From positions 1-32,881 of the forward strand of contig NZ_JARFVC010000042.1 of the NCBI RefSeq assembly GCF_029193815.1: a stretch of DNA of 32,881 bases, written 5' to 3'. Position numbers and translations under genes: made by a program. The DNA comes from Cytobacillus sp. S13-E01 (GTDB taxonomy: Bacteria > Bacillota > Bacilli > Bacillales > Bacillaceae_L). Positions 14,919 to 23,203 of the stretch are shown one piece after another (positions within the stretch are counted from its first letter, which is position 1; every line of letters starts with the position of its first letter). The notes beneath the pieces were generated by a model, which was not told where the DNA came from, did not search any database, and saw nothing but the letters and a program-made list of their open reading frames with translations.

Positions 14919-15427
14919 TTAAACCCTATCATACGGCTGCAACACCATCTCTTGTACTGGATGTGTAAGTTGTAGTATACATACGGCGGTTCGTTGCATT
15001 TGTTTATTTAATGTATAGTGGATTCACTCATGGGTAGTTGTAGGTCATTTTTAAAATGGATAATAGCTTGTTTTGTTGTGTCTGCTGGATTTTCAGGTGG
15101 TTTAATAGTTCTTACATGATGGTAGAATATCCAGGAACAGTGAAAAACAGTTGGAGAATGTGTGGGAAAGGCAAAGATGTTAGTTAGTTGGTTAATCGGA
15201 ATCGGTACTTTTTGCATCGCACCGGTTAAATGGGTGACGGCTGCACGTCTTCCTTCATAGCTAGCGCCACCCTCTAAGCAGGCAGCTTTTATTAGTTGTA
15301 GAGGTGTTTTCTTTACAAAGAGCTGTCCATTTTGTTCTACTACAATGGTCGAATAATCGATATGTGCTACAGGTAATAAAGCCATTGTACTTTGGTTAAT
15401 GTCATATTCTGATACTATTACTTTCAT
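14919..15427 (-). pseudogene. comK-like gene, copy 2, with a late frameshift
   Basis: ATG 15427 behind AAAAAGGAGTTTCTAGGA. The frame carries MALLPVAHIDYSTIVVEQ, ASYEGRRAAVTHLTG, KVPIPINQLTNIFAFPT and FHCSWIF, all ComK-family landmarks, then stops at 15008 (ESTIH*). Comparison with copy 1 shows one missing base near 15025. Restoring it gives HYTLNKQMQRTAVCILQL and a stop at 14919, for 169 residues. The core DNA-binding part is intact, so a 139-aa product might keep some activity; I infer loss of function. B. subtilis ComK is 192 aa, so even the restored protein is short. Confidence 0.8.
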
Positions 15428-15590
15428 TCCTAGAAACTCCTTTTTAGAGGGATGGTTTTACTGGTAATATAAGTTCGAAGATTTACATGTTAGTAGAAGC
15501 TTCACGTGTGTAGTAATCAGAGGTTATAGGGGATTACTTTGAATCATCCTCTTTATGAGGTTCAAATTCGCTTTCTACTTCTTTAATGAC

Positions 15591-15835
15591 ATTGGGGACG
15601 GATCTCGTGTTTACCTAATTATTCCCATTCTTACTAATTTACAAACATTGGGAAATTTGAAGGGATTTAGAACCAGTTGCTGAATATCAATAAAGAACCG
15701 CACAAACTGCTTTTCTTCAATACTTTCATTTTCACTCACCCCCTCTTTTATTCTCCAATCGAATCTACAAACATTCATTTTCATTTATTAAATTAATCAT
15801 CTTTTTTGAAACACGAGGACCGTCCCCGTGTTTCC
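15591..15835. mobile_element. REP-ended MITE 3 carrying the comM leader
   Basis: The left REP-A has lost its first bases (ATTGGGGACGGATCTCGTG), the interior is the comM leader, and the right end GAAACACGAGGACC-GTCCCCGTGTTTCC is intact. It lies about 190 bp before the dynamin operon. Confidence 0.78.
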
Positions 15836-16028
15836 CCAGTTGTGCCTTAGTTTGTTATGGAAAAAAAGACGGGCCAGGTTTGGATACGTTGTTTTGAGAG
15901 CCAGGAGGATTATCCATCTTCACATGTACCATTTAAAGTTCGTGTTTACAAAGGTATAGTTCCTTTTTCCTTAAATATGTTAATATAGTAATAAATTACT
16001 AGTAAACACTATCGAAGAGGTGAGTTAT

Positions 16029-18434
16029 ATGTACAATGAAATAATTGAATCTACTAGGGAAGAAGTTCTTAGATTACTAGAGCAGCAACAGAGAATAGTT
16101 ACGGGACTTTTAGATATACCTGGTTTTTTACAGGAAAGAAATGATCAACAGCTTCGTAATTTAGATCAAGATGAAGCGAATTTATGGAACAAGACGTTAG
16201 AAGAAGAAGAGTATAAAGTAAATAGATTAGAAATGACGCTCGCAGTAGTTGGGACCATGAAGGCTGGCAAATCTACTACCATCAATGCTATTGTTGGAAC
16301 CGAGGTTTTGCCAAATCGAAACCAACCAATGACGACGCTGCCTACATTAATAACACACTCCATTGGTCAAGAGATTCCTAAATTGATTTTTCACAAACCT
16401 GAACCATTTAACGAATCAATAGAAGGTCTTAAAGATAGTCTCTTGGGATATGTTCAAAAAGGCATGCTGGAACAGTTGAAAGCCAATAGTACTGTTGATG
16501 GGTCTAGCTTAATTCGTTCGATAATGGAAGGTGCTTTTACATATATTGAAAAAGAATATAATGGTGTCGATGAAATCTATCATTTTTTAAAAAAATTAAA
16601 TGATATCTCTCGTCTTTGTGACGAGTTAAATTTGTCTTCTCCTCTGGTTGCATATGACAGTATTGAAGAGTTTCCAACGATATTTGTTGAGTTTTTCCAT
16701 TTAAAAAATAGTACAAAGGCTCAAGGGCGATTTACACTTATCGATACACCTGGACCAAATGAGGCTGGTGCACGCCATTTGAAAGGGATTTTAAAAGAGC
16801 AAATAGAAAAAGCGTCTGCTGTGATGGCCGTCATGGATTATACACAGTTAAATGCTGAAGCAGATGCAGAGGTAAGAGCATCCCTACAAGATGTTGTGGA
16901 TAATAGCGATGATCGTCTTTACATATTAGTTAATAAATTTGATCAGCGGGATCGCAATGGGATGGATAAGGATGAATTGCAAAAGTATGTCTGTCACCAG
17001 CTGTTTAATGGCAAGGTAGAATCAGGCCGTGTTCATCCCGTTTCAAGTAAGTTTGGTTACTTGGCAAATAGAGCTCTAAATGAATTGGAACGACATGGGG
17101 AATTGCCAAGCCATACGAATCATGAATGGGTAGCAGACTTTGGTGATTTAGCACTTGGACGAAGATGGGAACAAAAGATAACGGATAGTGAAGAGGTAAA
17201 AGATAGTGCAAAAGATCTTTGGGTAGATAGTCTGTTCGAAGAGCCTCTAGACCATGTCATTATGCATGCTTTTAATAACTCGGCGCTCATTAGTATAACA
17301 TCAGCTATTGATAAAATGCTTAATTATGATAGGCAAATCATTAATACACTAGGATTACGTGAAACGGCTTTACAAAAAAATATGAAGGACTTAAAGAAGC
17401 ATATTGAAGATTTAAAAGCAGATATCAATGGAATAAAAACAGTAAAAGATGAAGCTCAAAAGTCAGCGACAAAATCGTTAGTGATGATTGAAAACCAGCT
17501 TTATAAGCTTTTTCATGAAACTAGCAAGGCACTTAATGATGAAATAGAACATTTCTTTGCGAATGGGAAACTAGAGGAAAGAAAAAAGAAGGAACAGCGT
17601 CTTTTATCAAATGAAAAGCTACAGACTAATGGTTTTTTTGGAAATGTGATAGATGCTATTAGTAACTCTTCAAGGTCAAATAACTCGATTAATTTCGATC
17701 CTAACTCTCCTAATGTGTTTGATAATGAACGTGAAGCGCAAGAGTTTGTTTCAAAGTTAGCGAGCGTGATTGACTCTGAAAATAAGAACTACTCAAAAGC
17801 TGTTCAAAAATCCCTTAATCAATCGGTAATGGCGATGCAAAAAGGTTTGTGGATGAGTATTGAAGAGAAAATCTCTCCAGTCCTGAACCAAGCATCTGAG
17901 CGAATGGATGAGGCATTTAATTTAAAGCTTTCCTTCCCAAAACCATCAATAGGAACGTTTAAAATTGATTTTGATGAAATGGAAAAGAGTTCGATTCGAA
18001 AAGACAGTGAACAACGCACAGGTACCCGTACTAAGAGAAAATGGTACACACTATTTCTTTATGAACATAAAGAGTCCTATAAGTATTATGAAGATGTTTA
18101 TAAGGTGGATACACGAAGCATCAAGAAGCAATTCTTAGAAAAATTAACCTATCGCAACAAAGGGCTTCAGGAAGAAATCAAACAATATGTAAATGAAGAG
18201 CTCCGTTCTCAAGTAGATCTTTACTTTGAAGGGTTGATGTCCTATTTAGAACGCTTCCGTGGTGATTTATTGGATGCTTTAAAAAACCAACAGTTAAAGG
18301 AAGATGAGCTGGTAGCTTTAGTAGATGCCATGAAAGCTGCCAGGCAAGACGCAACCGAACATATTAAAGATTGTGAGCCACTGAAAATAGGCATTAGTGA
18401 GCTTAAACCATATAAAGAGTTGGTGAAAAGTTAA
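16029..18434 (+). CDS. Dynamin-family GTPase, first gene of a three-gene operon
   Basis: 801 aa. ATG 16029 is preferred: the GTG at 16020 forms part of the SD GAAGAGGTGAG. G1 is VVGTMKAGKSTTINAI (GTMKAGKS ~75-82), the G2 candidate is RNQPMTTLPT, G3 is DTPG (~239-242, in IDTPGPNEAGARH), and G4 is NKFD (~302-305). The GTPase domain is interrupted by an insertion (~125-225). Long helical segments follow (ETALQKNMKDLKKHIEDLK, later RGDLLDALKNQQLKEDEL), as in bacterial dynamins whose stalks bind membranes or self-assemble. E. coli CrfC/RdcA (YjdA) is a plausible relative given the next gene. It overlaps the next gene by one base (TAATG). A role in membrane repair, division-site control or phage defence is inference. 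Confidence 0.85.
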   Translation: MYNEIIESTREEVLRLLEQQQRIVTGLLDIPGFLQERNDQQLRNLDQDEANLWNKTLEEEEYKVNRLEMTLAVVGTMKAGKSTTINAIVGTEVLPNRNQPMTTLPTLITHSIGQEIPKLIFHKPEPFNESIEGLKDSLLGYVQKGMLEQLKANSTVDGSSLIRSIMEGAFTYIEKEYNGVDEIYHFLKKLNDISRLCDELNLSSPLVAYDSIEEFPTIFVEFFHLKNSTKAQGRFTLIDTPGPNEAGARHLKGILKEQIEKASAVMAVMDYTQLNAEADAEVRASLQDVVDNSDDRLYILVNKFDQRDRNGMDKDELQKYVCHQLFNGKVESGRVHPVSSKFGYLANRALNELERHGELPSHTNHEWVADFGDLALGRRWEQKITDSEEVKDSAKDLWVDSLFEEPLDHVIMHAFNNSALISITSAIDKMLNYDRQIINTLGLRETALQKNMKDLKKHIEDLKADINGIKTVKDEAQKSATKSLVMIENQLYKLFHETSKALNDEIEHFFANGKLEERKKKEQRLLSNEKLQTNGFFGNVIDAISNSSRSNNSINFDPNSPNVFDNEREAQEFVSKLASVIDSENKNYSKAVQKSLNQSVMAMQKGLWMSIEEKISPVLNQASERMDEAFNLKLSFPKPSIGTFKIDFDEMEKSSIRKDSEQRTGTRTKRKWYTLFLYEHKESYKYYEDVYKVDTRSIKKQFLEKLTYRNKGLQEEIKQYVNEELRSQVDLYFEGLMSYLERFRGDLLDALKNQQLKEDELVALVDAMKAARQDATEHIKDCEPLKIGISELKPYKELVKS

Positions 18435-19360
18435 TGAAGTCAGTTGAAAAAAACACTGAAAATGAGATTCAAGAATTTGTGAATAACCTCCCAATTCTCA
18501 AGGAAAAAATGATGGTTGATTTTATTAATGGGTTAGAAGTTTCTAACGATCATCTTCAAGTACGATCAAAAAGAGGGAGTCTCTTCTCACGCTTCTGGGA
18601 TGGTATTACGGGGACAAGGTTTGAAAGACAACAAAGAGTCGATGAACAATTCCAAAGATCTCTCGAAACGGTAAATATTTGGCTGCAGCAATTACAAGGA
18701 CATCAATTGGAAACGTATCGTGCGATTACTATTGTTAGCGACAAGCTCTATGAAACCCGTCAAGGAATTGAAAAACTTGTCAAATCACACCTGAAACTTC
18801 GTTCAGAGGTGGAAGAACTTGAAGAACGTTTTAACCAGTTTGCTCTGGTATCGAACCAGAAAATGACTAGATTCCAGGAAGAGATAGAGCGGCTAGGTTT
18901 ACGCCAAAGTGCAATGATTGCTTTAGATAATGTTTTTTACTCGTGGGAATCAGGTACGCGGTTTAGAGGCTTTTCGCCCTTAATTCAATTATTGTTAGTT
19001 TTAGAGGAACTATATTGGTCGCCATTTGGTGAATACGATAAATTAGATCCAGAATTCCGAAATCAACTACGGGACAGGTGCATCATTCAGATGAAAAAAC
19101 TAACAGGTTACAGCGGTAAAACAATTCTTCCAACAAAAACTTGGCTGGAGCATATTACAACTGCTCCAGCATTACAGAAGGAAGCGGTTCAATCCCTACT
19201 AGGTCCTGCTCAAAGAGATATTTCATTGTCTCAAATGGTCTTGGTAGCTTCAAAAAGCAATAACCTGATTGAGTTGAAGAAGGGTGCTCCAATTGTTTTG
19301 ACATCCAGTAGATTAAGTGAGCACCTAATCAAAGAAACGGGGGAACGTCTTTATGCGTAA
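18434..19360 (+). CDS. RdcB/YjcZ-like partner of the dynamin
   Basis: 308 aa. KRGSLFSRFWDGITGTRFER near residues 45-65 and a long helical, coiled-coil-prone region (LRSEVEELEERFNQFALVS) lead to a C-terminal helical domain (GFSPLIQLLLVLEELYWSPF). The W-D-x-(I/L)-T-G-x-x-x-R-R/Q pattern and the gene order dynamin-then-this recall the E. coli yjdA-yjcZ (rdcA-rdcB) pair. That similarity is from memory and moderate. It starts on the last base of the dynamin stop and overlaps the patatin gene by eight bases, so the three proteins should be made together. No membrane segment. I infer a scaffold or adaptor between GTPase and lipase. Confidence 0.6.
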   Translation: MKSVEKNTENEIQEFVNNLPILKEKMMVDFINGLEVSNDHLQVRSKRGSLFSRFWDGITGTRFERQQRVDEQFQRSLETVNIWLQQLQGHQLETYRAITIVSDKLYETRQGIEKLVKSHLKLRSEVEELEERFNQFALVSNQKMTRFQEEIERLGLRQSAMIALDNVFYSWESGTRFRGFSPLIQLLLVLEELYWSPFGEYDKLDPEFRNQLRDRCIIQMKKLTGYSGKTILPTKTWLEHITTAPALQKEAVQSLLGPAQRDISLSQMVLVASKSNNLIELKKGAPIVLTSSRLSEHLIKETGERLYA

Positions 19361-20441
19361 TGGCGCTGGGCAATCGGTTGGTCTCGTTTTATCTGGAGGA
19401 GGAGCAAGAGGTGCATACGAAGTTGGTGTAACTAAGTATCTTGCTGAAGCAGGGATCGAGCCAGATTTATTTGCTGGAGCAAGTGTAGGAGCACTTAACG
19501 CAGCATTCTTAGCAGCATCTGATTCGATTGAAGCTGGGGCAACACGATTAGAAGGTATTTGGCGGTCTCTTAGTAAGGATAAAATGATAAAAGCAAACCC
19601 AAAGTTAATCGGGATGGGTCTCGTTTATTCAGGTTTAAAAGCCTTTATTGGAGCAAGAACGATGATGGGTTTTCATCATCAGTTATTGAACAAGATTGCT
19701 TTGGACTCATCAACTAGTAATTATTTAGGTATGCTACTTCGAAGTCCACTTAGGCCAGCGGTAGAAAAGGGTATTCTTGATAATGGTTCGTTAAAATCAT
19801 TACTAGAGGATCATATTAGCAATGATTTGTTAGATAACGGAAAGCCATTATGGATTTCATTATATGAAAGTAATGGGACAGTTTTGGATCTTCTGGAATT
19901 CGTAGGAGCAACGTTAAGGATAAAAAACAATCGTTCTTCTGATTATATTCACTTACAAAGCCTATCGGTAGAAGATAGAAACAATGCCCTGTTAGCAAGC
20001 GCTGCTCTGCCACTAGCCTATGATAGTCAACAGATTAATGGCAAAACATATCGAGATGGTGGTCTAGGAGAAGCGAAAATGAGCAAAGGAAACACACCGC
20101 TAGAACCCCTTGTTAATGCTGGTTGTACACATGCGATTGTTGTTCATTTAAAACACGGATCATTTTGGGATCGAAAAGAATACGAAAATACTTCCATTAT
20201 AGAAGTTCGACCAGCAGAAGATTTGTATGCTGAAGGAAAACTATCCAGCCTTATGAATTTTGACGAGAACAAAATCAATTACCTCATCGAAAGAGGATAT
20301 GAAGATGCCTATCGCTGTATAGGTAACGTCCTGAAAGCTATTAAACTACAAGAATATACCGAAACAACTCGCATTGAAATGCGAGAAAGCCTTATTAGGC
20401 TTCAGAATGATTCATTTGAAGAGTGGGTTGGTAAGTTATAG
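19353..20441 (+). CDS. Patatin-like phospholipase, third gene of the dynamin operon
   Basis: 362 aa. LVLSGGGARGAYEVG (residues ~11-25) is the oxyanion-hole loop, GASVG (42-46) the nucleophile elbow with Ser44, and RDGGL supplies the dyad Asp235. All catalytic parts are intact. There is no signal peptide, so it acts in the cytoplasm on the inner leaflet. Patatin effectors in CBASS (CapV-type) degrade membrane phospholipids during abortive infection, but no nucleotide cyclase lies nearby. Its start lies inside the end of the RdcB-like gene (8-base overlap). I infer that the dynamin and its partner control or recruit the lipase. Housekeeping lipid turnover is an alternative. Confidence 0.9.
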   Translation: MRNGAGQSVGLVLSGGGARGAYEVGVTKYLAEAGIEPDLFAGASVGALNAAFLAASDSIEAGATRLEGIWRSLSKDKMIKANPKLIGMGLVYSGLKAFIGARTMMGFHHQLLNKIALDSSTSNYLGMLLRSPLRPAVEKGILDNGSLKSLLEDHISNDLLDNGKPLWISLYESNGTVLDLLEFVGATLRIKNNRSSDYIHLQSLSVEDRNNALLASAALPLAYDSQQINGKTYRDGGLGEAKMSKGNTPLEPLVNAGCTHAIVVHLKHGSFWDRKEYENTSIIEVRPAEDLYAEGKLSSLMNFDENKINYLIERGYEDAYRCIGNVLKAIKLQEYTETTRIEMRESLIRLQNDSFEEWVGKL

Positions 20442-20953
20442 GTTGGATTAAGTACCTTTTCCCGAATTAGGAAACATCGGGAAACATCGGGACGGACCTC
20501 GTGTTTCCCTAATTATTCCCATTCGATTAATTTATGGGACGTAGTCCCCTGTCCCAGCAGTTTTCGTTGCTAGTTACCTCCGAATAATCTGATTTCACAT
20601 GTCTACTTCAGTTTTAAATACATGAAATCCCGAATGGGGATGTAGGGGACAGGTCCCTTGTCCATACCCATGTATGGATATATTGTTTCATTAATGTTCT
20701 AAACATGAAGGTGTTGTTGTACTTTTTGTAGGCCACGCTCATCATTATATTAATCTGGTGCAAAAGGGCAGGCAGTTCCTCGTATTATAAGCACCTAGTT
20801 AACGAGCTAATTATTTTACGGCTTTAGCCAGTTACACTTACCAAACACGTTTCAGCAGGTTAAAATACTTAATCATAAATAAATATATTATTAAGCTATT
20901 AATTTCCTATATTTTCTATTAAAATTAATGTAGAAATATAGGAGGGATTGTAA
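20442..20953. other. Repeat-filled gap after the dynamin operon
   Basis: GGAAACATCGGGACGG...CTCGTGTTTCCC (REP-A, 20479-20508) is preceded by a stuttered GGAAACATCGG. Two REP-B pieces follow: GGGACGTAGTCCCCTGTCCC (about 20537-20556) and GGGGACAGGTCCCTTGTCC (20651-20669). TACCCATGTATGG near 20672 is a small palindrome. From 20690 the sequence is AT-rich with no gene. No convincing operon terminator is seen. Confidence 0.6.
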
Positions 20954-21391
20954 ATGTTTCAGAAAATACTTATTTGGTTTGTACAGAAAGCTTGGCCTAT
21001 TATTTTAAAGTTTTTAATAAGATATGGTGAGGAAATAATAGCAATTATTGTTACCTTATTAACAAAACAATACAATGAGAGACAAACACAAAAGGCTAAA
21101 GAGAATTATGAAAAAGCTACTGAGTACCATAACCACGCAAGATCATCTTCTACCGATGAAGAAAGAAAAGAATATGAATTTAAATCTGATTTTTTTAAGC
21201 AGCAAGCTGAAGAGTGTGCAAATGATATTAAGAAAATGGCTGAAATTTTTGAAAATGCGACTAAAAAGACAACGGAATTTGTTAGAGAAAAGACAAAGGA
21301 ATTTAAAGCTGAAGATATTTTCAAAATTGAAGAGAATGAATTTGAAGTAAAACCAAATAATAACTATTTAGGTATAAAGAAGCCTAACTGA
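20954..21391 (+). CDS. Membrane-anchored helical protein, function unknown
   Basis: 145 aa, start after TAGGAGGGATTGTAA. Residues 1-40 are hydrophobic with few charges (ILIWFVQKAWPIILKFLI, then EEIIAIIVTLL), consistent with one or two membrane-associated helices. The rest is highly charged helix with coiled-coil character (KQQAEECANDIKKMAEIF, KKTTEFVREKTKEF) and an Asn-rich tail. No recognised domain. A weak hairpin TTGGATT/AATCCAA follows the stop. Confidence 0.6.
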   Translation: MFQKILIWFVQKAWPIILKFLIRYGEEIIAIIVTLLTKQYNERQTQKAKENYEKATEYHNHARSSSTDEERKEYEFKSDFFKQQAEECANDIKKMAEIFENATKKTTEFVREKTKEFKAEDIFKIEENEFEVKPNNNYLGIKKPN

Positions 21392-21577
21392 TGAGTTCCA
21401 TTGGATTTTGCATGGAATCCAAGGATTCATAATTCTGTTGCTTTGACCCTAGTATTAAAAGGCACGAAAGTGCTGCGTGGTAGAGTAATAATATAGTTGT
21501 TTTTACTGCATATCTCCCTAAGAACAGGTAGTGGTTATCTTATAAGACTTAACAGTGATAGGAAAGGATTGGTTTAA

Positions 21578-21724
21578 TTGGCGAGAAAAACTAGAAGTGA
21601 CTGTACTGTTGGAACTTTTGAGAAAAAGAATGGTTTACCCCCTGGTACTATTAGAAATTCTGATGGTAGAGATACAAGAAGTGATAAAAAAATAGGCACC
21701 ATACGAAAAGAGGCAAAAAAATGA
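21578..21724 (+). CDS. 48-aa basic protein with TTG start
   Basis: TTG 21578 behind GGAAAGGATTGGTTTAA. It reads MARKTRSDCTVGTFEKKNG, then PPGTIRNSDGRDTRSDKKIG, then TIRKEAKK. The repeated TRSD and GT(F/I)(E/R)K phrases (residues 5-16 and 33-44) make it look like an internally duplicated mini-protein, which argues for real coding. Its stop lies within the first bases of a REP-A (21725). Function unknown. Confidence 0.6.
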   Translation: MARKTRSDCTVGTFEKKNGLPPGTIRNSDGRDTRSDKKIGTIRKEAKK

Positions 21725-21752
21725 GACACGGTGACGGTTCTCGTGTTTTCTC
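21723..21752 (+). repeat. REP-A at the stop of the 48-aa gene
   Basis: GAGACACGGTGACGGTTCTC followed by GTGTTTTCTC. It could serve as the 3' hairpin of that small mRNA. Confidence 0.75.
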
Positions 21753-21904
21753 AAATATTTCCAACATGCTGATTGTGACCACTTGATTTTACTACCCTAG
21801 CCTTGTTTTTTACCAATGAACACCAATGTATATACCTTGATAAAAAAGCCCTACAGATTAAGACTTTCATAATCTTTTAGGTTTATAAAGCATTCAGTTA
21901 TTTA

Positions 21905-22065
21905 GGAAACACCGGGACGGATCTCGTGTTTCCCTAATTACTTCAATTGGTTAAATTATGAGGGACAAGGGAACAGGTCCTTGTCCCACTATTTTTTCCA
22001 AAAACTTCTAACGACATAGCATAAAGCACGAAAGTGCATTAGTTTAGTCAGGTTCGTGGATGAAT
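21905..22065. repeat. Composite repeat copy B: REP-A, REP-B and an IS21 end
   Basis: Same blocks as 12253-12414, with GCACGAAAGTGC as the short GNRA-loop hairpin. Here the adjoining istB coding remnant is still present, which identifies the right part of both repeats as an IS21-family terminus. Confidence 0.75.
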
Positions 22066-22190
22066 CCTATAAGGGTCTCCTTTTATGTTAAATATTGTGG
22101 CATGATGCAGTAGTCGGTCTAATATTGGCAGTTGCTAATAGTTCATCACCAAATATTATCCCCTTATTGAACTTGTTTTCCCAATCAAAT
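22048..22190 (-). pseudogene. IS21-family istB 3' remnant
   Basis: Minus-strand reading gives IIFGDELLATA, then after a one-base shift ILDRLLHHATIFNIKGDPYR and IHPRT before TGA (22050-22048). GDE-LA-AILDRLLHH and FNIKG-SYR are C-terminal hallmarks of IstB ATPases. Upstream (to about 22290) the resemblance fades. Only the end of the helper gene is left; no istA is present. Confidence 0.75.
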
Positions 22191-22290
22191 TGATGCTGTT
22201 TAAAATCGAGAATCTGGTTGATTCGTCCCCATGGTTCCATGATACAAACCATCATAACCAAAAGTAAGTCTGTATCATTTTTCAACAACG

Positions 22291-22338
22291 AAAAAAAAGA
22301 CTTTACTAACATTCCTAGGACATTAGTAAAGTCTTTTA
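22291..22338 (-). terminator. Terminator of the RelE/ParE-like module (bidirectional)
   Basis: AAAGACTTTACTAA (22296-22309) and TTAGTAAAGTCTTT (22323-22336) are perfect complements with a CCTAGG-centred loop. On the minus strand eight T's follow. The toxin stop codon overlaps the stem base. Confidence 0.88.
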
Positions 22339-22692
22339 TGTACAATGCAACTTTATTAAACTTTCAATCTCTTGGGTTGAAATATCAGTTTGGTCTTTTT
22401 TGGAATAGAGAGTTAACAAATATATTTCTTTATCGTCTTTTATAACATAATATATTAATCTAAAACCATTAGACTTTCCAACATTTACACTTGTATTAGC
22501 AACTCTAACTTTATAACTATGTTCATTTTCGGGAAAATCTAAACCACTTATTTCATCACCTAGAAATATTCCTTCTTCTAACCTAGCTAATACAGGTTCA
22601 ATGTCATCCATGATTTTTCTATATCGTTTTCTCTTGATGTAGTATCTTATATCTTTTTCAAATTGGTCTGTGGGAATTACCTCATAACACAC
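22336..22692 (-). CDS. RelE/ParE-superfamily toxin
   Basis: 118 aa, GTG start one base into the upstream stop (TAGTG). IPTDQFEKDIRYYIKRKR at the start, a central GDEISGLDFPENEHSYKVRV and the end NGFRLIYYVIKDDKEIYLLT follow the RelE/ParE order: helix pair, then sheet with V-R-(V/L)-x-N...G-F-R-(L/I)-I-Y. RelE members cut mRNA in the ribosome; ParE members poison gyrase. I cannot choose between them. Complete and coupled to its antitoxin, with a good terminator. Confidence 0.8.
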   Translation of the reverse strand: MCYEVIPTDQFEKDIRYYIKRKRYRKIMDDIEPVLARLEEGIFLGDEISGLDFPENEHSYKVRVANTSVNVGKSNGFRLIYYVIKDDKEIYLLTLYSKKDQTDISTQEIESLIKLHCT

Positions 22693-22874
22693 TATAACTT
22701 CCCCTCATCCATATCTGCTTTAATATCTTTCATCATTTTACGCCAGTTCCTTTTTTCCTTTTTCCCTTGACGCATGTTTTTCATTTCTTTGAGAGATTCT
22801 TCTAAAGACTTATATGGGCTATAAAGTTGATTAAGAGTAGCACTCATGTCTTCATTCTCCTTTTCTGAACACAT
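22692..22874 (-). CDS. Antitoxin of the RelE/ParE-like module
   Basis: 60 aa from ATG 22874 (SD AAAGGAG, 7-nt spacing). An internal ATG at codon 10 also has AAGGAG before it, so a 51-aa form is possible. YSPYKSLEESLKEMKNMRQG and the basic, helical KKEKRNWRKMMKDIKADM suit a toxin-binding antitoxin. No clear DNA-binding motif. Confidence 0.7.
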   Translation of the reverse strand: MCSEKENEDMSATLNQLYSPYKSLEESLKEMKNMRQGKKEKRNWRKMMKDIKADMDEGKL

Positions 22875-22917
22875 ACAATCACTCCTTTAACAACATGTTA
22901 ACAGTTTTTGCGTGTGA

Positions 22918-22958
22918 TTTGTTTAACTATAGTATAACAAATTCATGCAAATTTACAA
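22918..22958 (-). promoter_or_regulatory. Promoter and operator-like palindrome of the RelE-type module
   Basis: On the minus strand TTGTAA (22958-22953), 16 bp, TATACT (22936-22931). An imperfect 24-bp palindrome, 22918-22941, with arms TTTGTT and AACAAA, covers the -10 and suits antitoxin autoregulation. Confidence 0.6.
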
Positions 22959-23050
22959 CTCATGTTGGTATAATTTGTAGTTAAATGTAATATACTGTAC
23001 ATTCTTGAGTTAATAATATTTAATTCGACATAAAAGGTGGCAACATTCTT

Positions 23051-23200
23051 AGTTTTTGGTGTCGGTCACCACCCAAATTTTCTTGTTTCACAGAAATATT
23101 TCACAAGTTATTTTTTGGGAAGGGTTTAAACTATTTCAGATAGAGTTTTAAGAGATAAATACCGATACATTGAGGAGCTAGGGGACAGGTTCCTTGTCCC
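23051..23200. repeat. REP-C (23058-23075) and REP-B (23181-23200)
   Basis: GGTGTCGGTCACCACCCAAA is REP-C; GGGGACAGGTTCCTTGTCCC is a textbook REP-B that lies just outside the truncated XRE fragment. Between them I see nothing coding. Confidence 0.65.
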
Positions 23201-23203
23201 AAA

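Noticed and set aside
16029-20441. CBASS operon
   Set aside because: A patatin effector is present, but no nucleotidyltransferase cyclase gene adjoins it; the MntA-like protein at 14245 belongs to its own HEPN pair.
22088-22345. 85-aa minus-strand ORF as a separate gene
   Set aside because: Its second half is the IstB remnant in a shifted frame and its start overlaps the terminator of the RelE-type module.
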